From Sipunculus nudus (lineage: Eukaryota; Annelida; Sipuncula; Golfingiida; Sipunculidae), in NCBI GenBank assembly GCA_026874595.1, contig CM049306.1, positions 53,472,019 through 53,536,018 of the forward strand: 64,000 nucleotides of DNA, written 5' to 3'. Position numbers and translations under genes: made by a program. A model generated the notes under the pieces. That model saw only the letters and a program-made list of their open reading frames with translations, was not told where the DNA came from and ran no database searches. Shown one piece after another: positions 59,015 through 64,000 of this stretch (position 1 is its first letter; the number at the start of each line of letters is the position of its first letter).

Positions 59015-59877
59015 GTAAGTTTGAATTTTATCATATTTTCTTTTGTAAAGTCCATGGCAATTTGAATAAGCTGATGAGTTTAATAATCTGTGAAACAAGT
59101 ATCTTACATATTGAACATTAGCAGTGATGCTGACCTAAATTCGCCTGCCTGTGTCTCATTCTCTCCATTCATTTTTATTCTAATAAACTTTTTGGCTTGC
59201 TGCTAAATGGAGCTGAGCCACCCTAACCTGACCATCTCTTACCTTACAGTGTCATTTGTCAAACCTGCTGATTATTGGCTATTTTTTTTTTAATTTTATG
59301 CAGTTTGGAACATGTTTACTCCCTATAATACATTGCAGATATTCTGGTTATCAAATATTCATAATATAATTATTTACAGTTACAATAAATAAAAATCAAG
59401 GCCCATAGCCTTACTGTTAATTACTTCATATTTACACATACTTTCATTTGTGCCTTTAAAAATACATTGCCAGGTCTATTGTCTGTAGAAATCAATCTGG
59501 AAAAGGACATTTCATAATTAAATCATCAAATCATGTATTTTTTTCCATAACCTTTCATATACGATCAGGTATGCACATTCAAAAGAAGTCTCTTTATTCC
59601 AATGAAATATTCTCTCTCATAGATTTTAGAAAGATGAGCACTTAACAGGAAACAGTATTAATGTTATCCTTATGCGGTTAATAAGTATTAACAAGTATAG
59701 TCTTGACCTTTCAGTGTGATGTACATGCTAGGCTTAATTTACTGTGTCAATATTTATTTATCTATACAACAGATTTTATGTTAATAATATGGCACATAAA
59801 ATGAAAAAAAAAAATGATTATTAATCGATCAACTTTCAGTCATTGAGTATGATATTAAAACTGATTTGTTTCACATT

Positions 59878-59882
<5 letters not shown>

Positions 59883-59922
<40 letters not shown>
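59883..59922. repeat. (AT)n microsatellite
   Basis: About 20 dinucleotides, just upstream of a candidate cargo exon in the CACTG element. Confidence 0.95.
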
Positions 59923-59925
<3 letters not shown>

Positions 59926-59955
59926 CATGCATTGTCTGTGTATTTGTATTTGCAG

Positions 59956-60036
59956 AAGCAAAGCTCCTATATACAGGATACTGCCTTCACTGTTTGGAGA
60001 ATGCAAGGATAATATGGGATTGCAGATGGAGGAGAG
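59956..60036 (+). CDS. candidate exon of transposon cargo
   Basis: Acceptor tgtatttgcag, donor-like gagag/gtaatt. Open in two frames (AKLLYTGYCLHCLENARIIW or SKAPIYRILPSLFGECKDNM). No recognised domain. A long AT microsatellite precedes it. Confidence 0.3.
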
Positions 60037-60480
60037 GTAATTCTTTCAAAACTATTATATTTGTGTTAATATAATCAGCAAGTATTAAAGATAGCTTTAA
60101 CTTTTTTTAAAGTAAATACATATATAAAGAAAAATGTTGAAATTGTTAATTTTTTGTGTAGATAGAACAAAATCTTGGCCAGTTATTGTTTGTAATGTAA
60201 ATGTAAAGATATATTTGATATAATAATGTATAATTATTTTCACTTCTAAAGGTTCCCGTTGACCATAAGAAAACTATTTTTGTAGTTATTGTTTAAATTT
60301 TGTGAAGAAAGAACAAAGTTTATTTTCTGAAATGTAAATTGATAGAGCGTCAGACTTTGAAAAAAATCTAAAAAAATATAAAAATTAAAGGGATAATTGC
60401 ACTGAACTATATTCTTGCATATTTCTCTCATGTTTCTTACATTTACAATCTCTCTTTTCTGTTTATTATTTTGTATGCAG

Positions 60481-60679
60481 GGAATGAGATCTCCAACACC
60501 TGTGAATGTTCAAGATGGGGACTGTAACATCAATGTAACATATGGTGGATGGCCAGAAACTGTCAACCCATGCAAGTTATTTCTACTTCCACTGGAGGCT
60601 TGCTATGCGTCATTTTGGATATTTACCCTGGAGTATCCCAAGGGACTAAAAAGACCTTCAGGTTTCTTGATTTTGGGGT
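60481..60679 (+). CDS. candidate terminal exon of transposon cargo
   Basis: Acceptor attttgtatgcag, then an open frame MRSPTPVNVQDGDCNINVTY with TVNPCKLFLLPLEACYASFW, ending at TAA at 60680. A second frame (GGLLCVILDIYPGVSQGTKK) runs longer to 60746. Base composition is more GC-rich than its flanks, which favours coding. Function unknown. Confidence 0.35.
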
Positions 60680-61324
60680 AATTGAATGCACCTCTAACTG
60701 CCCTCCCACTGTCAATAGAGCTGGTTGGTCAGATTTAATGTTTTAATGCTGCATTTTCCTCTATAATATATCAACAATATAGGAAATATCAGTTAACGAC
60801 TATTTCACTTTTAATATTCTTGTGTTTAAGTACCTTAATTAAATCAGGTAATTATCTTATTATTTTTATGGAGAAAGTTTACATTTGCACCCTTGTTACA
60901 GTGTAGGCATTCTCTTCAACTCCCTCCAGTTCGAATTTAATTGATGCGAAAATCAATTTTTTACCAAGGACCTTTATTTTGGAATTCATTATCAGAAGTT
61001 TCACACAAAGTAGATGCCTTTACTGTAGAAAGATTTGGTGACATATAAGTTAAATCCATTTCAATTGTTTGACTTGTGTTCTGACCATCTTTTACTTTAA
61101 AGATACCATTAATTTACAACACTATAAATTTATTGGTGCACTTTTATCTATTTTTCAAAGATACATTATAAATAGATTTGGGCCCCATTGTTAAAAAGAT
61201 CAGCAACCTTAATGAGATAACACACAGCATTCATAATAGTAATCATAATAATATTGCACTAATTGCCAAATATTATATGTTTAGTTGGAGACGATTTAAC
61301 TGCCATGCAGTGTTGTCAAAATGT

Positions 61325-61801
61325 TTAAATATGTTTGCTTCCTAATGATGCCTTTTGGAAGATCAGTATAATCTGAATAGGTATATACATTAAGTACACG
61401 TGTTGTACATGTTGATGATCTGTTGAATATTTCATACAATAAAGAAGTGGCGTGATATTATGTGTGAGCATTTTTAATGCCATTTCCCAAATTATCCAAG
61501 ATGCATTTCCCTCTGTGGATATCCTGATTAGATTTTCGGGACACTTGACTGTCAAACAGAAAGTTACAACTCTATCATCATAAGGAGGTCTGACTTCGTT
61601 CGTAATATTTTTACTGGTAAAATCTAAAAAACATGTTATGAGAAACCTGAAGTACACAGATACAAATAAAGGGTTCGTCCGGAGTGACAAAACAGAAACG
61701 TTTTGAGAAAGATTATGGAAACCTGTAACAGTGTATAGCTCAAAGTGCAAAGTACTGTTATTTATTATAAAGTAACAATGTTTTGTTATTCTACATATCA
61801 A
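61325..61801 (-). CDS. unrecognised 158-codon ORF near the right end of the CACTG element
   Basis: Reading in from the right end, the ORF contains a denser middle part, ITNEVRPPYDDRVVTFCLTV followed by KCPENLIRISTEGNASWIIW, flanked by AT-rich, less coding-like sequence. It could hold a transposon exon transcribed opposite to the other cargo segments, or be chance. I see no DDE-type motif. Confidence 0.25.
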   Translation of the reverse strand: MICRITKHCYFIINNSTLHFELYTVTGFHNLSQNVSVLSLRTNPLFVSVYFRFLITCFLDFTSKNITNEVRPPYDDRVVTFCLTVKCPENLIRISTEGNASWIIWEMALKMLTHNITPLLYCMKYSTDHQHVQHVYLMYIPIQIILIFQKASLGSKHI

Positions 61802-62093
61802 AGCACCGTGAAATAACGGTGCAATGCCCTGATTCCAGTTTAAATCACTGTTTATTCACGTCTCTTAGCACTGTAAAATAACGGCATATTGTCCCGTAAA
61901 ATAACAGATGCCCGTCATTTCCCGTGGCTAAGCACCGTTTATTTACGTCCCAAAGCGCTGTAAAATTACGGTGCAACGCGACGTTATTTAACGCACTGCG
62001 TTATTTCTTTGCACGTAAAATAACGGTGCATTGCACTGTCAACTTTGCTGCCGGTGCAAAGCACCGTTATTTTACGTGCAACTTCTAACAGTG

Positions 62094-63520
62094 TAGGTTC
62101 CTGCCTGGGCGGGTAGAATTTTTTGCAGGTCGGGGCGGGCTACATCTAAGAAAGTGCGGGGCGGGGCGGGCATAAATAAAGTCTGTGCGGGGCGGGGCGG
62201 GCTGCGGGTTGATGATCTGGCAGTTCATTAGAATATAAATATAAAATTAAACTTAAAACACTATCATTTGAAGACACTGATATTTTTGTATAAAATGTTT
62301 TCAGGTGTTGTAAATAGTAATATGAAAAGATAAATTTGAATAAATTTTAATTTATTCCTTTTTATCCCTTATACTGACCGACAGTTGTAATAACACTATG
62401 CAAATGTGTCTTTTCTACGTATAACGTCAATTTGTTATACAAAATATATGATGCATCATTAGTCTGAAATCTATATTTAAAAACAATTGTCCTTGCAATG
62501 GAAGCTGGTCATACCTGTGTATATAGTTATACCTGGCCTGATGCTGTATATGGACTGTTACCCTGTTCTTGGGTCAGGTCTCACATATTACATAATATGG
62601 CTGGGAATGAAGCAAGTGCTTGATTACCTTCGTTCTTGTTCTTTGTGGCTTCAGCTGGCTCTGTAAGTTACTCAATTGACCTAGAACTCCACAAAGCCTA
62701 AAGTGGACTCCTTATCTAATTATTAATCCATGTACTGTCTAATTGTAACTGACATTGACCACTGGCTAGTCAAATCCCTGTTGGGGCACTGCATAATGTG
62801 GTGATGACTGCTATAAGAAACACCGCTCTGGTCATGTCTACCTAAATGTTCATCCTGAACCTAAAGCCACATTGGTCAGATTACATCTTTACTCCCTTGA
62901 CCGTCTGATTAGTCTAAGTTTCAGCTAATTAGCAGATTATGACTAAAGAGATTTTAACCAGCAAACACATCTCAGTAGTTTGATGGCTTGTGATTAGCCA
63001 ATACTATACCAAAGGGTAACTTTGGGTACAGAAAGAAATCTATTTTTTCTTTACAATTTTTTTTATTTTAATAGAAACAGACACAATAAACCAAATGTTT
63101 GTTTATTTCCCCTGAAAAATATGAATACATATTTAAGTTGTGTTAAATTTTTATGTTTATATTAAATCCATTTAACCAATCAAACATGTCTTGAAACAAA
63201 TTTCATGAATTATATTTGAAAGATTACAAAAGCGTATTAAAATTAATTTTTCATTCTAATCATCAAACATTTATTAATCTAATAAGCGTGGCTTATATAT
63301 TTGTTGTAAAATATTCTTTATATGTAAACCTTTGAATCCGAAAAATTTTTTTTAAAAATTATTTTGCGCGCTTGACTGCGGGCAGGAAACTTGAAAAATG
63401 CGGAGCGGGGCGGGGAGGCGGGCTGAATTTTTTTCTTTGATTGCAGGGCGGGCTGCAGGGTGACAGTGCACGACGCATGGCGGGTGAGGGTTCAATTTTT
63501 CGGCCCGTGCAGGTCCCAAT
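62094..63520. mobile_element. element-like unit with GC-rich ends around an AT-rich core
   Basis: The left 120 bases (62094-62215) and right 155 bases (63365-63520) are rich in gcggggcggggcggg and gggcgggct words and contrast sharply with the AT-rich 1.1 kb between them. The outermost parts (ggttcctgcctgggcggg and, reversed, gggacctgcacgggccg) form a weak inverted repeat. It directly abuts the CACTG element. No coding sequence seen. Possibly a hAT-type non-autonomous element. Confidence 0.45.
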
Positions 63521-64000
63521 ATATACACCCATCTCCCTTTCATTAACGTCCTTGGTGACCGCTATTCAGCCGTTGTTGAAATATAGAATAGTTACCTCGC
63601 GGATATGCCTGTTTCTCGTAGTCAAGTTATTATGAAGTGCTAAGAGACTAAACGTTAATCGACATGAGGCCTAGGGGAAACCTTAATTTAGGTAGTGAGA
63701 GTATGATCATATAAACCAAGTAATGGTATGATCATTTAAAACAAGAGATAGATAGTATGATTATATAAAACAAGAGATGGTATGAACATATACAACAAGA
63801 TATAGCATGATCATTTAAAAATATATGAAGGAAAGGATTAGGTTTATATATGGCAAATTAAATGCTGTAAGATATATTCTGTACACCTGCAGCAGAAATT
63901 GATTGAGGGCCAGATATTTGATTAATTAAAGAAGAAATGTGTAAGAAATTATAATAAAATGAATATTTTCAATTTTTAAATGTAAGGAAAAATTCTCCCC
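63521..64000. other. AT-rich tail with short tandem-like repeats
   Basis: From about 63700 a loose repeat of 'tatgatcat-taaaacaag' of roughly 33 bp occurs four to five times (63698-63820). Otherwise nothing recognised. Confidence 0.6.

Larger units (their letters stand above)
54921..62093. mobile_element. 7.2-kb DNA transposon with CACTG termini (EnSpm/CMC-like)
   Basis: The left end cactgttaaaaattgccgta and the right end reversed (cactgttagaagttgcacgt) form an inverted repeat that continues through gtaaaataacgg. TA flanks both ends (54919-54920, 62094-62095). Both subterminal regions carry many short repeats of the type gtaaaataacgg / accgttattttac: at least four at the left (to about 55010) and about ten at the right (61803-62075). 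CACTR termini plus subterminal repeat clusters are hallmarks of the CACTA/EnSpm group. I could not read a transposase. The interior contains exon-like segments of an unknown cargo gene and an internal duplication. Confidence 0.75.

Noticed and set aside
61325-61801. The 158-codon minus ORF as the transposase of the CACTG element.
   Set aside because: I see no DDE-type catalytic motif or zinc-binding pattern. It is kept only as an unrecognised ORF.

Overview
This window looks like a gene-poor, AT-rich stretch of nuclear genome from an invertebrate animal. Intron-split genes with GT-AG junctions, long introns, many short transposon-derived repeats, AT microsatellites and long G/C homopolymers all fit a lophotrochozoan, most likely a bivalve mollusc. 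The taxon is an inference from gene content and repeat style. I found two protein-coding genes I can reconstruct with confidence. They are convergent. The other long open frames are mostly chance ORFs or pieces of mobile elements.

Gene 1 (+ strand, exons from 10631 to 28411) is the C-terminal 210 residues of a ZIP-family zinc transporter closest to ZIP13 (SLC39A13). Six exons join in frame, carrying the TM4 motif DNFTHG and the TM5 motif HEVPHE. Exons for the first transmembrane segments were not found and probably lie upstream. The intron after the DNFTHG exon is about 9 kb. Its first half is a minisatellite of about 4.6 kb built from the last 63 bases of that exon plus the first 8 bases of the intron, so a metal-binding exon end and its splice donor have been amplified about 64 times beside the real exon. 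This is the most striking structure in the window.

Gene 2 (- strand, 54415 down to 42281) is a complete seven-exon gene for a 398-residue secreted protein of peptidase family S51, resembling extracellular cyanophycinase. It has a signal peptide, GGDQ, GGTSAG, and an Asp-x-His-Phe-x2-Arg-x-Arg-x2-Arg block. Animals are not known to make cyanophycin, so a spliced animal gene of this type suggests ancient horizontal transfer or a digestive/defence role. A TTAA-flanked MITE sits directly against the splice donor of its third exon.

Layout: 1-10.6 kb, repeats and unrecognised sequence; 10.6-28.4 kb, ZIP13 exons with satellite and dispersed repeats in introns; 28.4-42.2 kb, intergenic, with a 30-bp minisatellite and several MITEs; 42.3-54.4 kb, the cyanophycinase-like gene, with a dead LINE and a MITE in intron 3 and duplicated segments in intron 6; 54.9-62.1 kb, a 7.2-kb element with CACTG terminal inverted repeats, an internal 1.5-kb tandem duplication and an unrecognised exon-containing cargo; 62.1-63.5 kb, a second element-like unit with GC-rich ends; 63.5-64 kb, AT-rich sequence with no recognised feature. 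I saw no rRNA, tRNA or CRISPR.
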